DNA of 64,000 bases, from the NCBI GenBank assembly GCA_020630975.1, contig JAHDID010000009.1, positions 98,306 to 162,305 on the forward strand. The letters run 5' to 3'. Both the position numbers and the translations under genes were made by a program. The DNA comes from Verrucomicrobiota bacterium (GTDB lineage Bacteria; Verrucomicrobiota; Verrucomicrobiia; Verrucomicrobiales; DEV007). The notes under the pieces were generated by a model, which saw nothing but the letters and a program-made list of their open reading frames with translations, searched no databases and was not told the origin of the DNA. Shown piece by piece: positions 9,216 to 16,807 of the stretch (within the stretch, counting starts at the first letter, position 1; each line of letters begins with the position of its first letter).

Positions 9216-10142
9216 ATGGAAAACGTCATCATCATCGGTACCGGCTGCGCAGGCTGGACAGCTGCGATCTACACCGCTCGCGCCAATCTGGAGCCCCTCG
9301 TCCTAGCTGGAGAGCAGCCTGGTGGCCAGCTGACTACCACGACAGAGGTGGAAAACTTTCCCGGCTTTCCCGAGGGCGTCATGGGTCCCGACCTGATGAT
9401 GAATATGGAGAAACAAGCTGCCCGCTTTGGCACCCGCGTGCAATACGACCGCGTCGACGCTATCGAAAAGATCGAAGGCGGCTTTCGCCTAAAGGGCATG
9501 ATGGGCAACGACTACGAGACCAAGACCGTGATCATCGCCACTGGAGCCAGCCCACGCCACCTCGGCCTCCCCAATGAAAAAGAACTCATCGGCCACGGCC
9601 TGACATCCTGCGCGACCTGCGACGGCGCTTTCTACGCCGATGTCCCCGTAGCGGTGATCGGCGGAGGCGACTCGGCTGCCGAGGAGGCCACCTTCCTGAC
9701 ACGCTTCGCCAGCAAGGTCTACCTCATCCACCGTCGCGAAGAGCTGCGCGCCTCAAAGATCATGAGCGACCGAGTGCTCGCCCAGGAAAAAGTCGAGCCA
9801 CTCTGGAATAGCCAAGTCGTCGAGTACATCACCGATGATGAGGGCAAAATGACCAAGATCCGCCTGCAGAACACTCAGGACGGCTCCGAGTACGAGAAAG
9901 ATGTGAAGTGTGTCTTCGTCGCCATCGGCCACGTGCCAAATACCTCCTTCCTCGAGGGAGCAGGTGTCGAGTGCGATGAAAATGGCTACATCCTGCAGAA
10001 AAATGGCACCCAGACCTCTGTGGAAGGCATCTTCGCAGCGGGCGATGTGGCCGATCACGTCTATCGCCAGGCCATCACAGCCGCTGGAAATGGCTGTGCC
10101 GCGGCATTAGACGCCGAGCGCTATCTAGCTGAAAACGAGTAA
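9216..10142 (+). CDS. trxB: Thioredoxin reductase
   Basis: 308 aa, normal length. NADPH-dependent flavoenzyme that reduces thioredoxin in the cytoplasm. The redox-active disulfide is CATC at 132-135. The FAD-binding site at the N-terminus is [12 protein letters not shown]; the Gly pattern is intact, though the usual Pro is Cys11. The NADPH site is [12 protein letters not shown] (about 148-159) with HRREELRAS after it, and the C-terminal FAD motif is [10 protein letters not shown]. The ATG at 9216 comes 41 bp after the terminator, so transcription is independent of the genes upstream. Confidence 0.97.
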   Translation: MENVIIIGTGCAGWTAAIYTARANLEPLVLAGEQPGGQLTTTTEVENFPGFPEGVMGPDLMMNMEKQAARFGTRVQYDRVDAIEKIEGGFRLKGMMGNDYETKTVIIATGASPRHLGLPNEKELIGHGLTSCATCDGAFYADVPVAVIGGGDSAAEEATFLTRFASKVYLIHRREELRASKIMSDRVLAQEKVEPLWNSQVVEYITDDEGKMTKIRLQNTQDGSEYEKDVKCVFVAIGHVPNTSFLEGAGVECDENGYILQKNGTQTSVEGIFAAGDVADHVYRQAITAAGNGCAAALDAERYLAENE

Positions 10143-10189
10143 TTCACACATTTTTCGGCAGGGGAAGTAGCAGCTTTTTTTAAAAATAC

Positions 10190-10218
10190 TTGCGAGCCCT
10201 CCCCCTGCCGTCTATACT
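10190..10218 (+). promoter_or_regulatory. Sigma70-like promoter for rpmE
   Basis: TTGCGA (10190-10195), 17-bp spacer, TATACT (10213-10218), 47 bp upstream of the rpmE ATG and preceded by an A/T-rich stretch that could act as an UP element. Fits a strongly expressed ribosomal-protein gene. Confidence 0.65.
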
Positions 10219-10265
10219 CCCGCCCTTTCGCAAATACACCCAACCGAAGTTTTTTTGGCAGTCCG

Positions 10266-10532
10266 ATGAAGGTAGACATCCATCCAGATTATAACGAGAC
10301 AGTTATCCAGTGCACTTGTGGCAACGTCATTCAGACACGCTCCACAAAACCAAACATGCACATCGGTATCTGCTCGGCATGTCACCCATTTTTCACAGGT
10401 GAGCAGCGCTTCGTCGATACTGCTGGTCGTGTTGATAAATTCTCTAAGCGCTATGGCGATGCTGGTGGCGCGAAGAAAGAGGGTGGCAAGCGCAAGAAGC
10501 GTAAGCTCTCTGATCTGATGGGCGAGGCGTAA
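10266..10532 (+). CDS. rpmE: 50S ribosomal protein L31, zinc-binding form
   Basis: 88 aa. The four zinc-ligand cysteines of the C+ form are present: C16 and C18 (CTCGN) and C36 and C39 (CSACHPFFTGEQ). The protein starts with the typical MKVDIHPDY and has a Lys/Arg-rich C-terminal extension (about 65-88), longer than the E. coli protein. The neighbour is prfA, a common rpmE-prfA arrangement in bacteria. The zinc-binding form can be replaced by zinc-free paralogues during zinc starvation; no paralogue is in this window. Confidence 0.97.
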   Translation: MKVDIHPDYNETVIQCTCGNVIQTRSTKPNMHIGICSACHPFFTGEQRFVDTAGRVDKFSKRYGDAGGAKKEGGKRKKRKLSDLMGEA

Positions 10533-10590
10533 GCCCTGCCCTACTGCCTGCACAGAGGCAGAAATCATGATCCGTAGGGCGCTTTGGCGA

Positions 10591-10646
10591 TTGTACCCTA
10601 TTGAGTATTTTTTGTACCCTATTGAATTGGGATTGTACCCTATTGA
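10591..10646 (+). repeat. Three 21-bp-phased copies of the TTGTACCCTATTGA repeat
   Basis: Exact cores at 10591-10604, 10612-10625 and 10633-10646, so the period is exactly 21 bp. The 7-bp spacers differ (GTATTTT, ATTGGGA). The array ends 46 bp before the prfA ATG and points towards prfA. The same family occurs at 19957, 42781, 46302 and 56441. Confidence 0.9.
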
Positions 10647-10692
10647 ATTTTAGGGTTTACTATCGCCCAAGCCTTCACAATAGCGCGCACTT

Positions 10693-11766
10693 ATGGACTA
10701 CGGATCACTCATCGAAAAGAAAAAAGCTCGAGTGCCAGAGATCGAAGAGATCATGGCAGAAGATGGTTTCTTCAACGATCCCAAGCGCTCGGCTGAGATC
10801 TCTCGAGAGTACAATCGTACCAAAAAGCTCCTCGAAGAGTGGGATGAGCTGACGCAGTGTCGCGAAAATCTCGCCGACAACGAGGAGCTAGCAAAAGGCG
10901 ACGACGAGCTCGCAGAGATGGCTCAAGAGGAGATCCCCGAGCTGGAAAAGCGCATCGAGAAGCTCAGTGACCGCATCCAATACGCTCTCCTACCACACGA
11001 CGCCAACGAAGATCGCGATGCCATCGTGGAGATCCGCGCAGGCACCGGTGGCGACGAGGCATCACTTTTCGCCGGCGATCTCTATCGCATGTACCAGCGA
11101 CAGGCCGAGATCCTCGGCTGGAAGACCGAATCCATCGATGCCAGCCCATCCGAGGTCGGCGGATTCAAAGAAGTGGTCTTCAAAGTCTCTGGCGAGGAAG
11201 TCTTTCGCTTTTTGAAATACGAAAGCGGCGTGCACCGTGTCCAGCGCGTGCCAGATACCGAGACCCAAGGCCGTATTCACACCTCCACAGCTACCGTGGC
11301 AGTCATGCCCGAGGCGGAAGAAGTCGACGTGCAGTTCGCTCCCGACGAACTCCACATCCAAGCGACCCGCTCCGGTGGTCCCGGTGGCCAGCACGTGAAT
11401 ACCACCGACTCCGCTGTGCAGATCACCCACCTACCTACGGGTATCCAGGTGAAGTGTCAGGATGGTCGTAGCCAGACCAAGAACAAGGAAAAAGCCCTGC
11501 AGATCCTGCGCTCCAAGCTCCTCGAAGCCAAGATCCAGGAAGAAGCAGCCAAGTACTCCGCCCAGCGCCGCAACCTGATCGGTTCCGGTGGTCGCGAGGA
11601 AAAGATCCGCACCTACAACTTTCCACAAAATCGCCTGACTGATCACCGGGTGAACCTGACCCTCTACAGCCTAGAAGCCGTGATGGCAGGCAATATCGAA
11701 GAGATCACCGAGACGCTACAAAAAGCCGAGATGGAAGATAGGCTGAGCGAACTCGAAAATGCCTAG
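10693..11766 (+). CDS. prfA: Peptide chain release factor 1
   Basis: 357 aa. Recognises UAA and UAG and triggers peptidyl-tRNA hydrolysis. The class-1 motif GGQ is in RSGGPGGQHVNTTDSAV. The stop-codon recognition tripeptide is PDT (in HRVQRVPDTETQGRIHTS), the PxT form that defines RF1, whereas the gene at 43184 carries SPF and is RF2. The ATG at 10693 has no strong Shine-Dalgarno; the repeat array lies just upstream. A prmC methylase gene, often next to prfA, is not found here. Confidence 0.97.
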   Translation: MDYGSLIEKKKARVPEIEEIMAEDGFFNDPKRSAEISREYNRTKKLLEEWDELTQCRENLADNEELAKGDDELAEMAQEEIPELEKRIEKLSDRIQYALLPHDANEDRDAIVEIRAGTGGDEASLFAGDLYRMYQRQAEILGWKTESIDASPSEVGGFKEVVFKVSGEEVFRFLKYESGVHRVQRVPDTETQGRIHTSTATVAVMPEAEEVDVQFAPDELHIQATRSGGPGGQHVNTTDSAVQITHLPTGIQVKCQDGRSQTKNKEKALQILRSKLLEAKIQEEAAKYSAQRRNLIGSGGREEKIRTYNFPQNRLTDHRVNLTLYSLEAVMAGNIEEITETLQKAEMEDRLSELENA

Positions 11767-11820
11767 GGCGATTTTTTTCTCCGAAAAATAGACAAATCCA
11801 GTCTCGCCAGACGATGAGTT

Positions 11821-11838
11821 CATGAATCAGCATTCATG
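11821..11838. promoter_or_regulatory. Inverted repeat over the sigma-factor start codon
   Basis: CATGAAT (11821-11827) and ATTCATG (11832-11838) with a 4-bp centre. The right arm contains the start ATG at 11836. This could be an operator or a hairpin limiting initiation; the sequence alone cannot decide. Confidence 0.35.
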
Positions 11839-12345
11839 GCTAACTGGGAGACATTATACGAAGAAAACGGCGCAGCGCTGGTGCTCTATGCTGCGCAGTT
11901 CGTATCCTCTCGAGCGCTCGCAGAGGACGTCGTGCACGACTCCTTTGTGAAGCTGATCAGTCAGCGGCGACTGAGGCAGCACCCCAATCCCCGCGCCCTA
12001 GTCTTTCAATCGGTGCGCTGGACTGCTCTCGACTACGTGCGCCAAGAGCAGCGCCGAAGAGACCGCGAAGATCAGGCAGAGTGGTTTGACCAAGGAGAGC
12101 CAGAAAGTGATAAGGAATTCATATCCCTAGTCACTGGTCTACTGGAGAAACTGCCCAGTGAACAACGCGAAGTGGTAGTGCTGCACATCTGGGGAAAGCT
12201 GAGCTTCAGGGAAATCGGCGAACAACTCGAGATCTCGAGCAATACAGCGGCGAGCCGATACCGCTACGCCATGAACAAACTCAAAGAGGAAGCCGGTCGA
12301 CTAAAGGAAGTAGTCGCACACCCGATCAACCTAACGATGGAATGA
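11836..12345 (+). CDS. ECF-type RNA polymerase sigma factor
   Basis: 169 aa with sigma region 2 (about 10-75: ALAEDVVHDSFVKLIS, then VRWTALDYVR) and region 4 (about 100-155: LPSEQREVVVLHIWGKLSFR, then IGEQLEISSNTAASRYRYAM). The lack of regions 1 and 3 and the size fit the ECF class. Its stop overlaps the start of the next gene by 4 bp (ATGA), and that gene encodes a one-TM protein, the usual place for an anti-sigma factor. The three genes 11836-13632 therefore look like a membrane-stress or envelope regulon head. The target promoters are unknown. Confidence 0.9.
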   Translation: MANWETLYEENGAALVLYAAQFVSSRALAEDVVHDSFVKLISQRRLRQHPNPRALVFQSVRWTALDYVRQEQRRRDREDQAEWFDQGEPESDKEFISLVTGLLEKLPSEQREVVVLHIWGKLSFREIGEQLEISSNTAASRYRYAMNKLKEEAGRLKEVVAHPINLTME

Positions 12346-12776
12346 TGGATAAAGACAATCAGTCAGAATTCGAAGCCCAACTGCACGCCCTGCAGCCCAG
12401 CCCTGCCGGCACCAATCTCCAGCAGCGCATCCGCAGATCGGTCATGCGCAGGCGCCTGATCACTACTGCTAGCCTGACGGGAGCCGCAGCCATCGTATGC
12501 CTGCTGCTTTTCTGGAGTCAGCAGCCAGTCAGCCTGCCTGCGGTGGAAGCCATCGAAACCGTCGACACCCAGCCATCGACTAGTCCGGCCGATCTGCAGC
12601 AGATCGTACTAGCAGCCTCGAAGCCGCGCCTCATCCAGCTACCCGACCAGTCTGCCGTCTGGGAGATCCGCCTAGAAATCGCCAACCACTCGACATTCGA
12701 AAGCCAAACCGGCTCGGAACAGAACATTTTCACCAACGAAACTCGCTCGGTATTCGTGCCAGCAGTTTTCAGGTAA
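12342..12776 (+). CDS. Single-TM protein, candidate anti-sigma factor
   Basis: 144 aa: a cytoplasmic N-terminus of about 38 residues rich in Gln and Arg, one TM helix (about 40-58), and an outer domain of about 80 residues. It overlaps the sigma-factor gene by 4 bp, so translation is coupled. Position and topology suggest it holds the sigma factor at the membrane. I see no recognisable zinc anti-sigma motif (HxxxCxxC), so this role rests on context only. Confidence 0.6.
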   Translation: MMDKDNQSEFEAQLHALQPSPAGTNLQQRIRRSVMRRRLITTASLTGAAAIVCLLLFWSQQPVSLPAVEAIETVDTQPSTSPADLQQIVLAASKPRLIQLPDQSAVWEIRLEIANHSTFESQTGSEQNIFTNETRSVFVPAVFR

Positions 12777-12813
12777 CAACGACAACAACTACATTACCGA
12801 ACCCAACCTATCG

Positions 12814-13632
12814 ATGAATGCCAAAAACATTACCCTATCCCTACTCGCTCTGTGTCTGAGCTCAGCCATCTGTCTAGCTGAGACCGAGAAACACGCCTTT
12901 CTCGGAGTCGTCACCTACCCAGTAGATGAAGTCACGATGAGTCATTTGGGCATCAATCACGGCTTGGTGATCAAAGCCATCGATGCCAACAGTCCTGCTT
13001 CTACGGCTCTGCAGCAAAACGACATCCTGCTGAAGCTCAACGATCAGCTACTGATGAATCCCAGCCAACTCGCCAGCCTGATCAAAACTCACAACATAGG
13101 TGACACGGTGCAGGCCAGCTACCTACGAGCCGGCGAAGAGGGCTCTGCGGAAGTGAAACTAGCCGAAAAAAAGGCTCAGACCGCCAACAAAGCTCTACAG
13201 AAAAGCGCAAATGCAGCTCTGGCCAACTCTGAAATTTTACGTAACGAATTCCAAATACTAAATTCTTCTACACTAGATAGTATCAACGATCTACAGATCT
13301 CCGTCGACGGCCAAGAAATCAATATCGGCGAGGTCGTCGATCTCAGTTCCATCTTAGGCGGCCTAGCCGATGCAAATGGCAGCGTCATGACCAGCATCAA
13401 CACCGTCGCGTCATCCATCAGTGTCGATGGCGATACCACCTACCAGATCACTTCCCAAGAGGGCAAAACTTCGGTGAAGATCAAAGAAGGCGGAAAACTC
13501 GTCTTCGAGGGTCCCTACCATACAGACGAGGACAAAGCGACGGTTCCCAAAAAATACCGCAAACACCTGGATGATCTGAGTAGCAAAACCAGCAGTGTGG
13601 TGATCACTCATCCCTCAGAAGAGGCCAATTAA
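12814..13632 (+). CDS. Secreted PDZ-domain protein
   Basis: 272 aa. A signal peptide (about 1-22, cleavage after a CLA stretch) is followed by a PDZ domain (about 28-115) with GINHGLVIKAIDANSPASTA and NDILLKLNDQLL. The C-terminal half (about 140-265) has no family I recognise. No protease domain is attached, so it may bind peptide C-termini as an adaptor or sensor in the periplasm. It starts 37 bp after the candidate anti-sigma gene and is probably its operon partner; PDZ proteins commonly act in envelope-stress signal cascades. Confidence 0.75.
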   Translation: MNAKNITLSLLALCLSSAICLAETEKHAFLGVVTYPVDEVTMSHLGINHGLVIKAIDANSPASTALQQNDILLKLNDQLLMNPSQLASLIKTHNIGDTVQASYLRAGEEGSAEVKLAEKKAQTANKALQKSANAALANSEILRNEFQILNSSTLDSINDLQISVDGQEINIGEVVDLSSILGGLADANGSVMTSINTVASSISVDGDTTYQITSQEGKTSVKIKEGGKLVFEGPYHTDEDKATVPKKYRKHLDDLSSKTSSVVITHPSEEAN

Positions 13633-13747
13633 CCCCCAAGACGAGAAAAAACCCTCCATGGTCGAGGTCGGGCGAAGTGGAAGAAAAGAGTTTATGTTAT
13701 GATAATTATAAATTATTGTTACGAGCTTTTTCCTCCACTGCCTCACC

Positions 13748-15004
13748 ATGCTCAGACTCACCACAGCGATTTTCTTTGGCTTGCTCATGTCTCGCACTGC
13801 TCAGTGCCAGACAGCGGAGGCGCCCGCCTTTGAGTTTCCCGCACCGGTCATCGCCGAGGAGAATTTCGACCAATGGATGGCCTTCGTCGAGCCGACGGAG
13901 GAGGAGCTGGCGTGGCGAGATCTCCGCTGGTACTCCAAGCTATCCGTAGCCGTGGCAGAGGCAGAGCGACAGGGCAAACCTATCCTACTCTGGACCATGA
14001 ATGGCCACCCCTGTGGCGAGACGTGAAACAACGGCGTCATCGGCCGCAAGGAGATCTGGTCAGATCCCGAGATACGAAAGAAGGCTAGCGAGAAATTCAT
14101 CTGCGTCATGGCAGACTGCTTCTACCTAGATCCACCACGCACCGTCCGCCGCGTGCCCGATCCGGATGGCACTCGGATCTTTCGCAAATTCCTCCGTACC
14201 ACGCCAAAGATCCTGCCACTACGCACCAAACAAGGGCTCTACACCATGACACCCGACGGCCAGTGCATGTCTGGCCGATTCGCCGCGCACTCGAATACCG
14301 CCGCCTGGGAAGTCATCGATCAGGGCCTAGAAGTCTGGGAAAAAATCGCCTCCAGCTACCCGGCCAAATCTACCGAAGAAAAGACCGCTGCCGACGAGCC
14401 ACTATCTCTCGCGGGAGGAAAATTCTACAAAGGCTACCTGAAGCTCCGTGTCAGCTACCGCGACCTACCGCGTGGCGATACCGAGCGCCCCGGCTTCAGC
14501 CAGCACTCCAATCCCTACAACCTCGGCTGGTATCGACTGCCACAGAGAGACGCCGTAGCCCTACTACAGAAAGAAGACGCCACCGTGTGGAAGAAACTGG
14601 TGAAAAACACCCTCAAAGACTCGGTGCGCGGCCAGATGCCAGACTGGAAAGACTCCGACTGGCGCGACTCGAGCCTACGCGTCACCCATGTCGGCACACA
14701 GGGCGGGATCGCCTCCTACCGGATCCAGTCACGGATCCGCATAGGCAACACTCGAGCTGCCTATGCCCCCACCGTCTACGGCAAAGCCGACGTGGTCATC
14801 GAGACCGGAGAATTTCTCGACTTTCAGCTCCTAGCCAGCGGGCAGCGGGCTGGCAAAGGCGCGGCCAATGGCAGGACGAAAGATCACGGCCCTGCGCCAT
14901 TAGGCGTCGCGCTACGGCTCATCCACGAGCCTAAAAAGGACAGTGCTGCGGCTAACGAAGCGTTCCAAAAATCCAGCGATCTCGCCCTAGCCAGCGACGA
15001 GTGA
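13748..15004 (+). CDS. Candidate selenoprotein: secreted thioredoxin-like protein with in-frame TGA
   Basis: Read through a TGA at 14024-14026, one frame stays open for 418 residues; without readthrough it ends after 92. Residues 1-20 look like a signal peptide. Residues 75-125 resemble a thioredoxin-like domain (GKPILLWTMNG, then C89-G-E-T-U93-NNGVIG), so the TGA falls at the likely redox centre as a CxxxU motif, where selenocysteine would make sense. A hairpin with GGTC loop starts 23 nt downstream (14050-14068). Reading continues in the same frame without any shift and with unchanged codon use. The C-terminal part (about 200-400) has no family I recognise. The alternative is a recent nonsense mutation. 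The selABCD genes are not in the window. Confidence 0.6.
14050..14068 (+). promoter_or_regulatory. SECIS-like hairpin downstream of the in-frame TGA
   Basis: GATCT (14053-14057), loop GGTC (14058-14061), AGATC (14062-14066); two further G-C pairs close it if A14052 is bulged. The loop starts 31 nt after the TGA. Bacterial SECIS elements have a short stem just after UGA with a G and U in the apical loop; the E. coli fdhF loop also contains GGUC. The spacing is long but within the reported range as I recall it. Confidence 0.5.
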
Positions 15005-15066
15005 TACACACCTCGAAAAGTAAAGGAGGCATGATAGCCGGTTGAACTGCCGTCTGAGTATGGCAG

Positions 15067-15633
15067 CTACTTGGCCACTCGTAGCAGCACTTCATTTCGG
15101 CGCAGCGCCTCTGGAGTGCCCGGCCCATTGTAGTAGGCAAAAACTGGCGATCCTACCACTCGATACCCAGCGCTCTGGACTGCGGCCCGCAGCTCCGCCA
15201 GAGCCGCCTTTTGTTTCGCCGTATCGCGGTAGCCTTTGAAGCGTAGTGCCGCGTAGGTCCCTGCTGTCATATTCTTCAGTCTCACCGCGCCGTCTTTCGG
15301 ACTTGGAGCCCCCTTGGCAGCCACCTTTTTGGGCAGGACAAATTGCATCTCTCTCGGGGCCGCCGACGAGCTAGATGGCATGAAGACAGGCGTGGTCATC
15401 GCTATCTTCTGGCCACCTGAATTATTCCCCTGGATGTAGCGAAACAACTTCCCAAAACTATCGCCTCGACCACTGCTAGTCGATGTCGCCACTACGGGCA
15501 GACTGGAGTAGTACCGCAGCTCTGCTTTGCCTATTTTAGACTTCACCGAGTAGCTGGCACTCTCGTAGGCCAGCCCCGTAGCCAGTGGCAGAGCGAAAAT
15601 CAGTAGCAAAGAGATAGAGAAATATGTTTTCAT
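15067..15633 (-). CDS. SOUL-family haem-binding protein, secreted
   Basis: 188 aa from the ATG at 15633; the frame stays open upstream, but this ATG begins a clear signal peptide (MKTYFSISLLLIFALPLA). The mature part has SOUL features: YSVKSKIGKAELRYYSSLPV, KIAMTTPVFM and a C-terminal YNGPGTPEALRRNEVLLRV. SOUL/HBP proteins bind haem or tetrapyrroles; in bacteria their role is unclear. Convergent with the candidate selenoprotein gene and divergent from the gene at 15744. Confidence 0.88.
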   Translation of the reverse strand: MKTYFSISLLLIFALPLATGLAYESASYSVKSKIGKAELRYYSSLPVVATSTSSGRGDSFGKLFRYIQGNNSGGQKIAMTTPVFMPSSSSAAPREMQFVLPKKVAAKGAPSPKDGAVRLKNMTAGTYAALRFKGYRDTAKQKAALAELRAAVQSAGYRVVGSPVFAYYNGPGTPEALRRNEVLLRVAK

Positions 15634-15743
15634 AGGATCGGAGAGGTTACGCATCTCGATACCAAAATAGGATAATAAACCCACATAGGAGCCACAGATG
15701 CAGAGTCTCACATCTAGGAGTAACCTAACCCAGGAGCCCAATT

Positions 15744-16688
15744 ATGAACCGTAGTCTGATCACACCCTATCTCGCCGCACTGGCAGTCGCCGTGACTGTC
15801 GCCGCCACATCGGCATCCCACGCTGGAGGATCCACCAGCTGGAATCAAGTCGCTGCTATCTTACCCAAACCGACCTTGGACTTTATCCAAAAGACACTGG
15901 AGGTATCTGCCGTCGGCGATGGCCTGCGCATGGGGAAACACCATGGAGCGCTAGCCGGCTCGCGGATCGGCCCCTATACCTTTCAGGCCACATCGAGGCT
16001 AAACGAGGCAGAATTCAGCCTGACGATCGAGACCGTAGCTGATTTCATCGATCCTACCGGTCACGGTATCGCCTCAGAGGGAGCGCCCGCAGGCACCCGT
16101 ATCGTCGAGCATTTTGTCGCCATGCGCCTGGAGCTGGTCGAGGAGCACTGCGCCGAGGACACTCCGGTAGAAGCTGTGCGCGGCGTCTACCAAGAGGTGA
16201 CGGAGCTCAGCCTCAACCACGCCGACTACTCCTTCGACGGGCCGGAATCTCTCAATGTGAAGCTAGGCTGGGCAGGCTCTCAGATCCGTAAAGCGACCGT
16301 AGCGACGGGGTCCGATCATGGTGGCTCGACTACCGAGGTCTACTACGATGATCAGGGGCGCCCTCGGTTTGTCCTAGTCATGGAATCCTACTGGAGATTC
16401 GTCGGCGACAATCAGACTCTCGATACCGTCCGAGAGAATCGCATCTACCTCGACCCGGGCGGCCAAGTCGTCGAATCGCTGGTCAAGACATTCGACGGAG
16501 CCGACCAAGCCGCTCTCGATGCCGCGCGCTCTCAGGCTGCTAATCGCGGTCTCAGTATCCCCACATCCGTCAGCACTCCTATCGTCGCCGGTGCGAAAAG
16601 CCTCCTGCAGATACAGAATCCCCCAGCCGCCGAAAACACTGGCTGGTCTTTTGCCGAGCAGATCGGAGCATTACGAGATCTTAAGTAA
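15744..16688 (+). CDS. Secreted protein of unknown function
   Basis: 314 aa with a signal peptide (about 1-27). ATG at 15744 is preceded by AGGAG at 15732-15736, one of the clearest Shine-Dalgarno sequences in this window. The mature protein is mixed alpha/beta with no cysteine pairs of note and no motif I recognise. It stands alone between the SOUL gene (divergent) and the second cytochrome/DUF1549 gene. Confidence 0.7.
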   Translation: MNRSLITPYLAALAVAVTVAATSASHAGGSTSWNQVAAILPKPTLDFIQKTLEVSAVGDGLRMGKHHGALAGSRIGPYTFQATSRLNEAEFSLTIETVADFIDPTGHGIASEGAPAGTRIVEHFVAMRLELVEEHCAEDTPVEAVRGVYQEVTELSLNHADYSFDGPESLNVKLGWAGSQIRKATVATGSDHGGSTTEVYYDDQGRPRFVLVMESYWRFVGDNQTLDTVRENRIYLDPGGQVVESLVKTFDGADQAALDAARSQAANRGLSIPTSVSTPIVAGAKSLLQIQNPPAAENTGWSFAEQIGALRDLK

Positions 16689-16714
16689 TAGTCATTACGC
16701 TCAAAATTTCTGCT

Positions 16715-16744
16715 CAAATGCGCCATATCAATATGTCGCATTTG
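16715..16744. repeat. Inverted repeat after the 15744 gene
   Basis: CAAATGCG (16715-16722) and CGCATTTG (16737-16744), with CATAT/ATATG pairing inside. The plus-strand side has only ACCAAAAAAC after it, so it is not a classical terminator. It could mark the 3' end of the 15744 transcript. Confidence 0.4.
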
Positions 16745-16807
16745 ACCAAAAAACTCCCAGTTCAAGCCAAGAACATCCCAAAGGATGGGCTATGATTCGT
16801 ATAGCTT

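Noticed and set aside
10591..10646. CRISPR array
   Set aside because: Cores of 14 bp with 7-bp spacers are far too short, copy number is at most three, and no cas gene is present.
14024..14026. Genetic code with TGA as a sense codon
   Set aside because: TGA ends several other genes here (for example at 12343 and 55709) and RF2 with its TGA-dependent frameshift is present.
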